A DNA stretch of 64,000 bases from Bradyrhizobium vignae. Its GTDB lineage: Bacteria; Pseudomonadota; Alphaproteobacteria; Rhizobiales; Xanthobacteraceae. The notes under the pieces are model-generated. The model did no database searches and had not been told where the DNA came from. It was given only the letters and a program-made list of their open reading frames with translations. Below, one piece after another: positions 55,932 through 64,000 of this stretch. The stretch covers positions 62,001 through 126,000 of the forward strand of contig NZ_RDQF01000014.1 in NCBI RefSeq assembly GCF_004114425.1, in the 5' to 3' direction. A program made the position numbers and the translations under genes. Each line of letters starts with the position of its first letter. Positions within the stretch are counted from its first letter, which is position 1.

Positions 55932-56357
55932 TCAGTCGCTCGCCGTCGCCTTGAGCGCTGCGATGACGTCCTCCCGGGCGATGATGCCGACCAGATTCTG
56001 CGCGGCATTCAGCACGATGATGCTCCGGATGCGGTGCTCGACCATGATCTGGAGCACGCGAGTCAGACGCGTGTCGGGGCTGACATAGATGAACTCTGGC
56101 GTCATGACGTCGCCGACCTTGCGGCCCATCAGCTCGTGATAGCGCGGCAGCATCTGGGCCGACGTGAAGGCGAAGCACTTGAGGATGTCGAACTTGGTGA
56201 CGATGCCGACGACCTGCCCGTCGTCCTCGACCGGGTATGAGTTAAAATCGTCGCGTTCGAACATCTCGCTGAGCGCGAGCATGTCGAGGTCGCGCCTCAC
56301 CGTCGCGACGTCGCGCGTCATGTAGCCGTCGACGGTCTGTTCCAGAAATTTGTACAC
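55932..56357 (-). CDS. CBS-domain protein
   Basis: 141 aa with two CBS repeats: VDGYMTRDVATVRRDLDML with GIVTKFDILK, and VGDVMTPEFIYVSPDTRL with VGIIAREDVIAAL. Such proteins bind adenine nucleotides and often sit with fix genes. A universal-stress gene lies 35 bases upstream, so they are probably one operon. Intact. Confidence 0.88.
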   Translation of the reverse strand: MYKFLEQTVDGYMTRDVATVRRDLDMLALSEMFERDDFNSYPVEDDGQVVGIVTKFDILKCFAFTSAQMLPRYHELMGRKVGDVMTPEFIYVSPDTRLTRVLQIMVEHRIRSIIVLNAAQNLVGIIAREDVIAALKATASD

Positions 56358-56392
56358 GGCGCGTCCTCCTCGATGACCTTTGCGGCCGGCCG

Positions 56393-57226
56393 TCAGTGCG
56401 ACAGCAGCACGCTCCGCGCGGATTGCGTGACCAGATGCTGGGTGACGCCGCCAAGGATCAGTTCGCGAAATCTCGAATGACCATAGGCGCCCGCGATGAT
56501 CAGGCCGGCACCGAGGTCACCGGCGACTCTCTCCAACTGCGCGGCGGCGGATTCGTTCGGCGCGCCCTCGCAGATGCGCGCCGTCGCGGTGATGCCGTGA
56601 CGGGCGAGCCAGTCGGCAACGTCGGTGACGCCGGCGATCGCGACCGAGCGATCGTCGCCCTGCTCCGGAATCATGGCAATGGTGACGTCTCTCGCCTTGC
56701 GCAACAGCGGCAGCGCGTCGGCCACCGCGCGCCGTGCCTCTGGCGTGTCTTTCCACGCCACCAGGACGTTGCGCAGGTCGAGCCAGTTGACGGTGTCGGG
56801 AACGACGAGAAGCGGACGACCGACCTGCATGACGAGGTCCTTGGGACTTGCGCGCGCGAAGGCGTCGGAGAAGGCCGGGCTGCGTGCGCCGCTGACGACG
56901 ATGTCGGCACAGCGCGCCTGCGCCAGCACGAACCGCGCCGGAAAATCCAGTGCGCTGCGCCACTGCGCATGTCCGCCGCGATTCTTCGTGGCGGCCCGGA
57001 ACTCCGCTTCCAGCCCGGCCAGACGCCGCTTGATGGACGCTTCGCCTTCATCAATCAGCCCCTGCGCCTCGGCGCTGTCCGTGAAATAGAGCGGCGGAGC
57101 GAACTGCGCGGCTGCAACGCCGACAATGGCGGCTTCGAATCGTTCAGCGAGCTCGCCCGCGACCTCTAGACGCGGCTCGTTGGGCTGATCGAGCGCCAGG
57201 CTGACCATCACGGTCGCGTATGTCAT
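56393..57226 (-). CDS. Universal stress protein, tandem UspA domains
   Basis: 277 aa from the ATG at 57226. N-terminal ATVMVSLALDQPNEPRLEVA, mid ARSPAFSDAFARAS and a clear C-terminal GLIIAGAYGHSRFRELILGG (ATP-binding loop G-x2-G-x9-G-type). Second domain complete, first diverged. Upstream ATAGATCAA at 57290 is a weak half FixK site. Confidence 0.88.
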   Translation of the reverse strand: MTYATVMVSLALDQPNEPRLEVAGELAERFEAAIVGVAAAQFAPPLYFTDSAEAQGLIDEGEASIKRRLAGLEAEFRAATKNRGGHAQWRSALDFPARFVLAQARCADIVVSGARSPAFSDAFARASPKDLVMQVGRPLLVVPDTVNWLDLRNVLVAWKDTPEARRAVADALPLLRKARDVTIAMIPEQGDDRSVAIAGVTDVADWLARHGITATARICEGAPNESAAAQLERVAGDLGAGLIIAGAYGHSRFRELILGGVTQHLVTQSARSVLLSH

Positions 57227-57430
57227 CGGGATGCTCCGAAAAGGCAATGACCGCGGCGAAATCTAGCCGCGTTGGCGCCCGGCGGGATGAGATAGATCAA
57301 ATCGCCGGGCGGCGTGTCGCGGGCATCGCCAATGGAAACAGACATCGGAACTTGCCTCCGGCCCGGCCTTGGGCGAAATTGCCGCCAGGGTTGCGGCGCC
57401 ATGCCCGCCGCACGGAAATGGGAGCCCCGG

Positions 57431-58948
57431 TTGCCGTCGATCCGAGTCACGCATCCGCCGGACGATAGCCGCGGTGAGCATTTCCGGGTCCGGATCGAAG
57501 GGTTCGGCGTCGGCACCTGGGATTTCGACCTGGCCACGCGGGATTTGGAATGGTCTGATACTGCGCGGACCCTGCTCGGTGTCGCGGAAGGCGAACAGCC
57601 GAGCTATGAGTCGTTCCTGTCACACATCGAACCCGAAGACCGCGCACGCGTCGAGAGCGCGATCAGGCGCGTCTCCGAACGCGGCGGCGGCCTCGACGTC
57701 TCGTTCAAGGTGGCTGGCGCCTCCCGCGCGGGACAGTGGATCCGCGCCCGGGCCGCCGTGATCCGGGACGAGACCGGCACCGCCCGCCATCTGAGCGGGA
57801 TATTCCTTGACGTCAACGAGGAGAAGCATCTCGAGGCGGCCCTGCGCGCCCAGGAGAATCACCTGCGCTCGATTCTCGAAACGGTGCCGGACGCCATGAT
57901 CGTCATCGATTCGCGCGGCATCATGGAGCTGTTCAGCAGCGCAGCCGAGCGATTGTTCGGCTACAGCAAGCAGGAAGCCATCGGCCAGAACGTCAGCATC
58001 CTGATGCCGGAGCCTGACAAGTCACGTCACGACGGCTATCTGGAGCGCTATCTCAAGACCAATGACCCGCACATCATCGGCATAGGCCGCATCGTGACCG
58101 GCAAGCGCCGCGACGGCACGACCTTTCCGATGCACCTTTCGGTCGGGCAGACGCAGCGCGGCGGTGAGCTTTATTTCACCGGCTTCGTCCGCGACCTCAC
58201 CGAGCATCAGCAGACCCAGGCCCGGCTCCAGGAATTGCAGTCCGAGCTCGTCCATGTCTCGCGGCTGACCGCGATGGGCGAAATGGCCTCTGCCCTGGCG
58301 CATGAGCTGAACCAGCCGCTGGCGGCGATCAGCAATTACATGAAGGGATCGCGACGCCTCCTGGCCGGAAGCCAGGACCCGAACACGCCGAAGATCGAGA
58401 GTGCATTGGACCGCGCCGCCGAGCAGGCCTTGCGCGCCGGCCAGATCATCCGACGCCTGCGCGACTTCGTCTCTCGCGGCGAATCCGAGAAGCGGGTCGA
58501 AAGCCTCTCCAAGCTGATCGAGGAAGCCGGCGCGCTCGGACTTGCGGGCGCGCGCGAACAGAACGTGCAGCTCCGCTTCATCATCGATCGGAGCGCTGAT
58601 CTCGTCCTCGCCGACCGAGTACAGATCCAGCAGGTGCTTGTCAATCTATTCCGCAACGCGCTGGAAGCGATGGGGCAGTCTCAGCGACGAGAGCTCGTCG
58701 TCACCAATCGGCGCGTTGGTAACGAGATGATCGAGGTGGAAGTGTCGGATACCGGCTCCGGCTTCAGGGACGATGTCATTCCAAACCTGTTTCAGACCTT
58801 CTTCACCACCAAAGAGACCGGCATGGGTGTGGGATTGTCGATCAGCCGCTCGATCATCGAGGCTCACGGCGGCCGCATGGTCGCCGAAAGCAACGCATCG
58901 GGCGGCGCAACATTCCGCTTCACCTTGCCGACAGCCGACGAGACCTGA
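57431..58948 (+). CDS. fixL: Oxygen-sensing histidine kinase FixL
   Basis: 505 aa from the TTG at 57431, which has GGGAGC 6-7 bases upstream and gives exactly the length of B. diazoefficiens FixL; the ATGs at 57314 and 57401 are alternatives. First PAS near residues 20-130, second (haem) PAS near 140-255. The proximal His is at residue 200 (KSRHDGYLER), Arg at 206, His 214 (DPHIIG) and Arg 220. H-box SALAHELNQPLAAISNY, then N- and G-boxes (FRNALEAMG, TGMGVGLSISRSII). Soluble. Unliganded FixL phosphorylates FixJ. fixJ is 3 bases downstream. Confidence 0.97.
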   Translation: MPSIRVTHPPDDSRGEHFRVRIEGFGVGTWDFDLATRDLEWSDTARTLLGVAEGEQPSYESFLSHIEPEDRARVESAIRRVSERGGGLDVSFKVAGASRAGQWIRARAAVIRDETGTARHLSGIFLDVNEEKHLEAALRAQENHLRSILETVPDAMIVIDSRGIMELFSSAAERLFGYSKQEAIGQNVSILMPEPDKSRHDGYLERYLKTNDPHIIGIGRIVTGKRRDGTTFPMHLSVGQTQRGGELYFTGFVRDLTEHQQTQARLQELQSELVHVSRLTAMGEMASALAHELNQPLAAISNYMKGSRRLLAGSQDPNTPKIESALDRAAEQALRAGQIIRRLRDFVSRGESEKRVESLSKLIEEAGALGLAGAREQNVQLRFIIDRSADLVLADRVQIQQVLVNLFRNALEAMGQSQRRELVVTNRRVGNEMIEVEVSDTGSGFRDDVIPNLFQTFFTTKETGMGVGLSISRSIIEAHGGRMVAESNASGGATFRFTLPTADET

Positions 58949-58951
58949 GCC

Positions 58952-59569
58952 ATGACGAACAAGGGACATGTTTACGTCATCGACGACGACGCGGCGATCC
59001 GGGATTCGCTGAATTTCCTGCTGGATGCCGCCGGCTTCGGCGTCACGCTGTTCGACAATGCGCAGAGCTTCATCGATGCCCTGCCCGGCCTCGGCTTCGG
59101 CTGCGTCATCTCCGACGTGCGCATGCCGGGTCTCGACGGGATCGAGCTGTTGAAGCGGATGAAGGCGCAGCAAAGCCCGTTCCCGATCCTGATCATGACC
59201 GGTCATGGCGACGTGCCGCTCGCGGTCGAGGCGATGAAGCTAGGGGCTGTCGACTTCTTGGAAAAACCGTTCGAGGACGACCGACTCACCGCGATGATCG
59301 AGACCGCCATCCGCCAGGCCGAGCCGGCCGCCAAGAACGACGCCATCGCGCAGGACATCGCCGCCCGTGTTGCCTCCTTAAGCCCGCGGGAGCGCCAAGT
59401 GATGGAAGGCTTGGTCGCGGGTCTCTCGAACAAGCTGATCGCCCGCGACTATGATATCAGCCCGCGGACCATCGAGGTCTACCGGGCCAATGTGATGACC
59501 AAGATGCAGGCGGGCAGCTTGTCGGAACTGGTGCGACTCGCCATGCGCGCCGGGATCGTCAAGGATTGA
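58952..59569 (+). CDS. fixJ: Response regulator FixJ
   Basis: 205 aa. Receiver with VIDDDAAIRD, phosphorylation region VISDVRMPGLDG and KPF (LEKPFED), then a LuxR-type HTH (LSPRERQVMEGLVAGLSNKL, ISPRTIEVYRANVMTKM). Activates fixK2. Three bases after fixL. Intact. Confidence 0.97.
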   Translation: MTNKGHVYVIDDDAAIRDSLNFLLDAAGFGVTLFDNAQSFIDALPGLGFGCVISDVRMPGLDGIELLKRMKAQQSPFPILIMTGHGDVPLAVEAMKLGAVDFLEKPFEDDRLTAMIETAIRQAEPAAKNDAIAQDIAARVASLSPRERQVMEGLVAGLSNKLIARDYDISPRTIEVYRANVMTKMQAGSLSELVRLAMRAGIVKD

Positions 59570-59627
59570 GGCAAACCGTCTTGAGGCAGGTCAACACGGG
59601 CTCATTCTCGTGTGCTATCCAACCAGA

Positions 59628-60062
59628 ATGAGCGAGATCGGTTCCCATCGTGATCAGCTGCCAATAGCGTCACCCGGACAGCCGGTTGTCTACGTAGTCG
59701 ACGACGATGATGCCGTGCTCCGATCGCTGCGCTTCCTATTGGAGACCGACGGCTTCGCGGTGCGAACTTTCCGGAACGCCACGGCGCTGCTCAGCGCTAT
59801 GAACAAGCCTGGCGCTGACTGCTACGTGATCGACTACAAGATGCCCGATATCAACGGCATTGAGCTCGCCGCCCGGCTGCGCCAGTCGCACGGCGAGACC
59901 CCGGTGATCCTGATCACGGGCTATCCGGATGAAAATATCTCGCCTCGGGCGGCCGCCGCCGGCGTCACAGACGTGATCTTGAAGCCGCTTCTGGAGGAAA
60001 ACCTGGTCAAGCGCATTCGCCACGCGATCCAGAGCAGACGTGGAAACTCGGTGCGGCGCTAG
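59628..60062 (+). CDS. Single-domain response regulator between fixJ and fixK2
   Basis: 144 aa from the ATG at 59628. Receiver only: VVYVVDDDDAVLRSLRFLL, YVIDYKMPDINGIELA, LKPLLEENL. No output domain. A receiver gene at this place is known in B. diazoefficiens. Could buffer phosphoryl flow from FixL; inference. Confidence 0.88.
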   Translation: MSEIGSHRDQLPIASPGQPVVYVVDDDDAVLRSLRFLLETDGFAVRTFRNATALLSAMNKPGADCYVIDYKMPDINGIELAARLRQSHGETPVILITGYPDENISPRAAAAGVTDVILKPLLEENLVKRIRHAIQSRRGNSVRR

Positions 60063-60206
60063 ACCGCGCTCCCTGTGCGGCGAACCTCGCTGGGGGATCG
60101 CACAAATTAAGACCGGTTCGCGCAGGCAACATTCCAAGTTGGGGATGCAATCTCGTCGCCCTCGAGCGGTATCTGACCCTGCAAGTGACGCCTACGGAGT
60201 TCTACG

Positions 60207-60222
60207 TAAGGGTACGCCCTTA
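60207..60222 (+). promoter_or_regulatory. Palindrome before fixK2, candidate FixJ site
   Basis: TAAGGGTACGCCCTTA is an inverted repeat TAAGGG-N4-CCCTTA, about 73 bases before the fixK2 start. Preceded by CTACG. A FixJ-binding role is inferred from position. Confidence 0.5.
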
Positions 60223-60294
60223 AGATATCACGCGAAATTTTCAACTGACTCGGCACGGCGTAAGAAATCCGTCATCACAACGGAGATGGCGCAG

Positions 60295-60996
60295 ATGCTG
60301 ACCCAAACGATCAATACCCAGGCAATCAACACGCAAGTTCGTGGCAAGATTGGCTCGGCACTTCCCGCATCTGACCAGTTTGTCGCCATCGCCGGCCATG
60401 TCGGACTGGTCGCCACCGAATTGTCGTACCGCAAGGAGGAGGAGATCTATGGTGAGGACGAGCCGGCCGAATACGTCTACCAGGTCGTGTCAGGTGCGGT
60501 CCGCACTTACAAGCTCCTCTCAGACGGCCGCCGCCAGATCGGCGCCTTCCACCTCCCCGGCGACGTGTTCGGCCTCGAATCCGGCGCCAGCCACCGCCTT
60601 ACCGCTGAAGCCATCATCGAGACCAATGTGCGCGTGGTAAATCGCGCGAGCCTGGAGAAGGTCGCCGGCATCGACGTGCACGTTGCCCGCAAGCTCTGGG
60701 CCATGACCTCCGGCCAGCTGCGCCACGCTGAAGACCACATGCTGCTGCTGGGACGCAAGACCGCGATGGAGCGGGTCGCAACCTTCTTGCTCGAAATGGA
60801 TCGTCGCCTTGCAGTAGCCGGCATGATGGCACTGCCGATGTGCCGCCGCGACATCGGAGACTATCTGGGCCTCACGCTCGAAACCGTCTCGCGCGCGCTC
60901 TCGCAGCTTCACTCACAGGGCATTCTCGGCTTTTCCGGCGCACGGCAGATCGAGCTTCGCAACCGGCAGCGCCTGCGCAATATCGACGCCTTGTAG
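60295..60996 (+). CDS. fixK2: CRP/FNR-type regulator FixK2
   Basis: 233 aa from the ATG at 60295 (MLTQTINTQ), the start that puts the redox Cys at residue 183 (PMCRRDIGDYLG) as in B. diazoefficiens FixK2; ATG 60286 is close by. cNMP-binding-like domain (EYVYQVVSGAVRTYKLLSDG, FHLPGDVFGLE) and HTH GLTLETVSRALSQLHSQGI. No FNR-type Cys cluster. Activates fixNOQP, fixGHIS and hemN. Confidence 0.96.
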   Translation: MLTQTINTQAINTQVRGKIGSALPASDQFVAIAGHVGLVATELSYRKEEEIYGEDEPAEYVYQVVSGAVRTYKLLSDGRRQIGAFHLPGDVFGLESGASHRLTAEAIIETNVRVVNRASLEKVAGIDVHVARKLWAMTSGQLRHAEDHMLLLGRKTAMERVATFLLEMDRRLAVAGMMALPMCRRDIGDYLGLTLETVSRALSQLHSQGILGFSGARQIELRNRQRLRNIDAL

Positions 60997-61316
60997 TGGC
61001 TACCTGCCTTTGAACTATGCTCTTCAGATTCCATCGTGACGGGCACTTCGATCCACTTGGTCCTGCGCTAGACGCAGCTCGCCTTCTACGAATAGGCGCA
61101 TCTTGGAGACGAGTGGTTTGTGAGCAACGCCTATTGTATCGGCATAGCATAGCCGACGCCCAACCATCACCGGGCAATGCTTGCGCTTTAGTTATTCGAT
61201 GTCTAATCGAGACCGCTCTGAACGCGCCGTCCTCACGTTGAGTTCACCTGATCAAAATGGCATCTTTCCTCACCTATATCTTATCTCGCCTGCCGCGACA
61301 GGACGAGTGCGTTCGC
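60997..61316. other. Junction between fixK2 and fdxB
   Basis: About 320 bases, with convergent genes on both sides and no gene recognised. It is the boundary between the high-GC fix block and the nifENX-side genes. Confidence 0.4.
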
Positions 61317-61613
61317 TCACGCTGCTTCCGGTACGGCTGAAGCGTGAGTCTGGCAGTTGGCCGGGCAAACCCTGGCGCATGCACCGCACCCAATGCAAGC
61401 ACCTTGATCATTGAGAACCATAGTCTTCTTTTCGATCTCATCGTCGTCGTCATCGAGGTTGACAAATTCACCATCCTCGCTGATTCCTTTCAAAGTCATG
61501 ACATCTCGGCCGCACACTTTGAAACAGCGGCCACAGCCGATGCACTTCTTGGCATCGATCGAGGTCAGGTATTGTGGCGTCCAGTCGCGTCCGTCTCGTG
61601 TTTGAAACGACAT
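61317..61613 (-). CDS. fdxB: nif-type ferredoxin III FdxB
   Basis: 98 aa. Two 4Fe-4S motifs: CIGCGRCFKVCGR and CIGCGACARVCPANC, separated by an acidic loop (LDDDDDEIEK), as in FdxB. N-terminus MSFQTRDGRDWTPQYLTSID is typical. Follows the CCE_0567-type gene by 11 bases; end of the nifN-nifX transcript. Confidence 0.95.
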   Translation of the reverse strand: MSFQTRDGRDWTPQYLTSIDAKKCIGCGRCFKVCGRDVMTLKGISEDGEFVNLDDDDDEIEKKTMVLNDQGACIGCGACARVCPANCQTHASAVPEAA

Positions 61614-61624
61614 GCATTGCCCCT

Positions 61625-61825
61625 TTAAGTATTTTCCAGCGCCTTCAAGTCGAGGCTCTTGCGCTCAAGTTCGGCATAAGCATCGTACGCCTTCTGCGCC
61701 ACCACCATGATCGAGGTCCAGTTGATGGGCAATTCTTCCGAAAGGTCGTGCAGATCCATCTTGGCCTGCGTCGCCTTGGCGGACACTTTCCTTAGTTCGG
61801 CCTTCAGTGTTTCACGATCGTTCAT
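61625..61825 (-). CDS. CCE_0567-family (DUF683) nif protein
   Basis: 66 aa from the ATG at 61825, overlapping the DUF269 stop (ATGA). Helical ([40 protein letters not shown]). Typically found between nifX and fdxB. Function unclear. Confidence 0.92.
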   Translation of the reverse strand: MNDRETLKAELRKVSAKATQAKMDLHDLSEELPINWTSIMVVAQKAYDAYAELERKSLDLKALENT

Positions 61826-62298
61826 GAGTATCCCCAATGGTTCGCCACGTCCGGAAATTTCCGAATCAGGGCGATTCCGTCGCTGACATATTTGTCGCCC
61901 GCCTCTGCGAGCTTTGCCAAGTTATCGAAACCGAAGCGATGTCCATCCCGAAGCTGCTTGTTTACGACGATCAGACGCCCGGAGATCAGCACCACGCGGC
62001 CCACGCCTTCATATTGCAGGTTTAGAATCGGCTGGGTCAACACGCCGGTCGCCCTCTCGATCGAGAGGGCGACCGCATGGAAGAACAGCTCGAGGCGCCG
62101 CAGCGTATCGGGATCAGGATCACCGATAATCGGCAATGCGCGCCCCTTCTCTCCGTCCAGAATATAGGGTTCGAGCAGATCTCGATCGCTCTTCGCCTTC
62201 AAGGCTCCATTGGTACCGTGAACGCGCCAAATCTTAATTAACTCCTTTAGGAACGGCGCGTCGACGGCGCTGCCTTTCTGCTCTCGTTTTGTGGTCAT
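61822..62298 (-). CDS. NifX-associated protein (DUF269)
   Basis: 158 aa. [56 protein letters not shown] match the NifX-associated DUF269 family. Overlaps the next gene and lies 6 bases after nifX. Intact. Confidence 0.93.
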   Translation of the reverse strand: MTTKREQKGSAVDAPFLKELIKIWRVHGTNGALKAKSDRDLLEPYILDGEKGRALPIIGDPDPDTLRRLELFFHAVALSIERATGVLTQPILNLQYEGVGRVVLISGRLIVVNKQLRDGHRFGFDNLAKLAEAGDKYVSDGIALIRKFPDVANHWGYS

Positions 62299-62304
62299 AT
62301 CACC

Positions 62305-62700
62305 TCATTCGTCGAACTCGAACGTACGCCGTCGGTCCTTTGCCATAGCCTTGCGTAGCCAGGGAGGTGGCGTGCCCTTCAGGACGCGCTCGAGTTTTTC
62401 GAGCAACACCAGAATGCTTTCGGGCTTATTCACCTTGATAGGATGGATCTTGTTGGCCACCACTCGCGCAGCCCCGGCACCGCCAATGGCAGCGACGTAA
62501 AGAATCGCGCAATCCTTGATCGCCTCGATTTTCGGCGCCAACTTATCGTCGTTGCCGTCTTCCTTAAGGTCGCCCTCAAACTCAATCGCTTTGAGAAACA
62601 CGTGCCCGCCAGGGGCGACATCGTAAATCGCGATATTCTTTGCCCAACCAAAATGGGCATCGACTCGTCTCAGATCTTGAGTGGCAAACGCGACCTTCAT
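62305..62700 (-). CDS. nifX: FeMo-co carrier NifX
   Basis: 131 aa from the ATG at 62700, overlapping the nifN stop (ATGA). VAFATQDLRRVDAHFGWAKN, IAIYDVAPGGHVFLKAIEF, CAILYVAAIGGAGAARVV fit NifX, which binds NifB-co/FeMo-co precursors. Intact. Confidence 0.95.
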   Translation of the reverse strand: MKVAFATQDLRRVDAHFGWAKNIAIYDVAPGGHVFLKAIEFEGDLKEDGNDDKLAPKIEAIKDCAILYVAAIGGAGAARVVANKIHPIKVNKPESILVLLEKLERVLKGTPPPWLRKAMAKDRRRTFEFDE

Positions 62701-64000
62701 GCAATTGACCTCCCGGCCGCGCCGGTGGAGCTGCGATTGCCTGAGCATCGCGGCAGTCCGGCCGCAGTCCGCCATGTATCGGGCGTAGGCTGATCGTTCT
62801 CCTCGCGGTGCGCGATCACGAGGTTGGCGATCTCGAAGATCAGATTGCGGGTACCACGATAGCCCACGGACAGTTGGTGTCCCGCACCAAGTCGATCGAA
62901 CATCGGAAAACCCGTACGATAGAAGGGCAATTTCAGTCGAGCCGCCGCTTGCCTGCCATGCGAATGGGTGATCAGCAGATCGCAATGGTTTGTCTTGGCA
63001 AGCGCTTCCAGATCCTCGAGATCGCCGATGAGTACCTCCTTGGTCTTGATCCGCTCGATCACCTCCGACTGAGTGGTCGTCACGGCCGCGGTCACCTGCG
63101 CGCCCATGTCATGCAGCATGCCGGACAGATCGAACAGAAGATCTGGCTCGGCGCCGATAGCAATTTTGCGACCGCCAACATGGAAGTGCGCATCCAGCAT
63201 TGCATCGGCGAGTTGACCGCGCTGACGCCGATATTTCAAGGGTATGGGGCGGCCGCTGATCTCGCTCAAGAACATCATGAATTCGTCGTTCGGACCAAGA
63301 CCACACAGCCGCTCGAACACACGAAAAGGCACGCCGGTCTTGACCTGCATGACCTCTGCCGCACGCTGCATCTGCGCCCCGATTGCAATCGTCCATCCGG
63401 CGCGGCCCATGCTCGCAATTTCGTCGACGCCGATGCCGCCGATGGTCGTTGGCGTAAACTCATCGGGGATATGCCCATCGAGCGATCCCGCCAGGTCAGG
63501 CAGGAAGGACGGGCACAAGCCAAAATCCTCCACTATGACGCGGAGTTCATCAAGATCGCCGGGCGTGAGGTGACATCCCGGCAGAACATTCACTTTCGAT
63601 GGATCCCGCAGCCCATTGGCGCCGGGCCCTTCCACCAGCACGTCCACAATGCGCTCCACAGCCTTCTCCCAGCCGTCCTGGAACGCGCCCTTGAAATCAG
63701 GCGTCGAGACATAGACCAGTGGCAAGTTTGCGAGTTGCGGATGCTTGCCCCGGATTAGCTTGAGGTAGGCATCCACATCGTCGCCGTTGGTCTCAGTGAC
63801 ACCGGTCGAGCAGATTCCGACGATCTTTGGCTTGGCACGGCTGTAGATGTTCAGTATCGCCTGCTCAAGATTCTCATAACCGCCGAGCACGGTCGCGACC
63901 TCGCTCATCGCGGTGGTCTGCAGCGGTACTGCCTCTTTGAAATGCCGGACAAAGAGCGTGAGCCCGAAGGATGTGCATCCCTGGGAGCCGTGCAGAAGCG
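62697..64000 (-). CDS. nifN: FeMo-co scaffold NifN, N-terminus outside the window
   Basis: The frame is open to base 64000, so the start lies beyond. The visible N-terminal part reads LLHGSQGCTSFGLTLFVRHF, with the cluster Cys; the inner ATG at 63908 is not the true start. LPGCHLTPGDLDELRVIVED, GLGPNDEFMMFLSEISG and THSHGRQAAARLKLPFYRTG match NifN. It pairs with NifE as scaffold. nifE should lie just beyond the window. Confidence 0.96.
   Translation of the reverse strand, partial: LLHGSQGCTSFGLTLFVRHFKEAVPLQTTAMSEVATVLGGYENLEQAILNIYSRAKPKIVGICSTGVTETNGDDVDAYLKLIRGKHPQLANLPLVYVSTPDFKGAFQDGWEKAVERIVDVLVEGPGANGLRDPSKVNVLPGCHLTPGDLDELRVIVEDFGLCPSFLPDLAGSLDGHIPDEFTPTTIGGIGVDEIASMGRAGWTIAIGAQMQRAAEVMQVKTGVPFRVFERLCGLGPNDEFMMFLSEISGRPIPLKYRRQRGQLADAMLDAHFHVGGRKIAIGAEPDLLFDLSGMLHDMGAQVTAAVTTTQSEVIERIKTKEVLIGDLEDLEALAKTNHCDLLITHSHGRQAAARLKLPFYRTGFPMFDRLGAGHQLSVGYRGTRNLIFEIANLVIAHREENDQPTPDTWRTAAGLPRCSGNRSSTGAAGRSIA

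Noticed and set aside
57285..57298. FixK-like box between the universal stress gene and fixL
   Set aside because: Only one half (ATCAA) fits; the other half is ATGAG.

Overview
The window looks like part of the symbiosis/nitrogen-fixation island of a Bradyrhizobium. The genus call rests on four things seen here. FixL, read from a TTG start, is 505 aa with its haem-ligand histidine at residue 200. FixK2, read from the start at 60295, has its redox cysteine at residue 183. fixBCX stands without a working fixA. A rhizobial type III secretion (T3SS) gene and Nop effector genes sit beside nif genes. No tRNA, rRNA, CRISPR array or intact insertion sequence was recognised.

Layout. (1) 1-2.6 kb: tail of the T3SS export gene rhcV, a y4yS-like TPR lipoprotein and a relic of a nopP-like effector gene. 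(2) 4.3-11.5 kb, accessory genes: a ferritin-like di-iron protein with a pair of M16 peptidases (one with HxxEH, one without) and two tandem ParA-like P-loop genes. (3) 12-17.2 kb: a small cysteine-containing exported protein, a frameshifted di-haem cytochrome c peroxidase, a modC-like ABC ATPase with altered motifs and a DUF2478 gene. (4) 17.3-20.8 kb: a nopD-like C48 protease effector broken by several frameshifts and a small effector-like ORF. (5) 21.4-31.6 kb: ahpCD under a sigma-54 promoter, then on the minus strand nifH-nifQ-nifV-(cysE relic)-nifW-(fixA relic)-fixB-fixC-fixX, with a nitrogenase-associated ArsC-like gene divergent from nifH. (6) 32-37 kb: ompW with a FixK box, a 2Fe-2S ferredoxin with a shifted C-terminus, a broken Rieske gene, small nif-linked genes and two nifZ-family genes. 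(7) 37.3-43.5 kb: fdxN, nifB, nifT, nifS, a nifU relic, an iscA-type gene, a divergent gene of unknown function and an intact Rieske ferredoxin. (8) 43.5-45.4 kb: nopP with a tts-box-like element and an XRE regulator that looks truncated. (9) 45.5-61 kb: hemN, a DUF6455 gene, fixSIHG, fixPQON, a CBS protein, a universal stress protein, fixL-fixJ-receiver-fixK2. (10) 61.3-64 kb: fdxB, a CCE_0567-type gene, a DUF269 gene, nifX and nifN (runs off the window).

How it fits together. FixL senses oxygen and FixJ activates fixK2. FixK2-type boxes (TTGAY-N4-RTCAA) lie before hemN, fixNOQP and ompW, with an imperfect one before fixG, so the cbb3 oxidase and haem synthesis would be made at low oxygen. 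Sigma-54 -24/-12 elements lie before nifH, the nitrogenase-associated gene, nifB, the iscA-nifS operon, the fixA relic and ahpC; NifA-type TGT-N10-ACA sites accompany several. The nif genes supply homocitrate (nifV), Mo (nifQ), Fe-S cores (nifS, iscA, nifB) and electrons (fixBCX, ferredoxins).

Main points for a second look: nifV in a T3SS-bearing island; relics of fixA, cysE and nifU exactly where the ancestral genes would stand; an undamaged fix respiration/regulation block set between nif clusters; the uncharacterised di-iron/M16 cassette; and the paired ParA-like genes.
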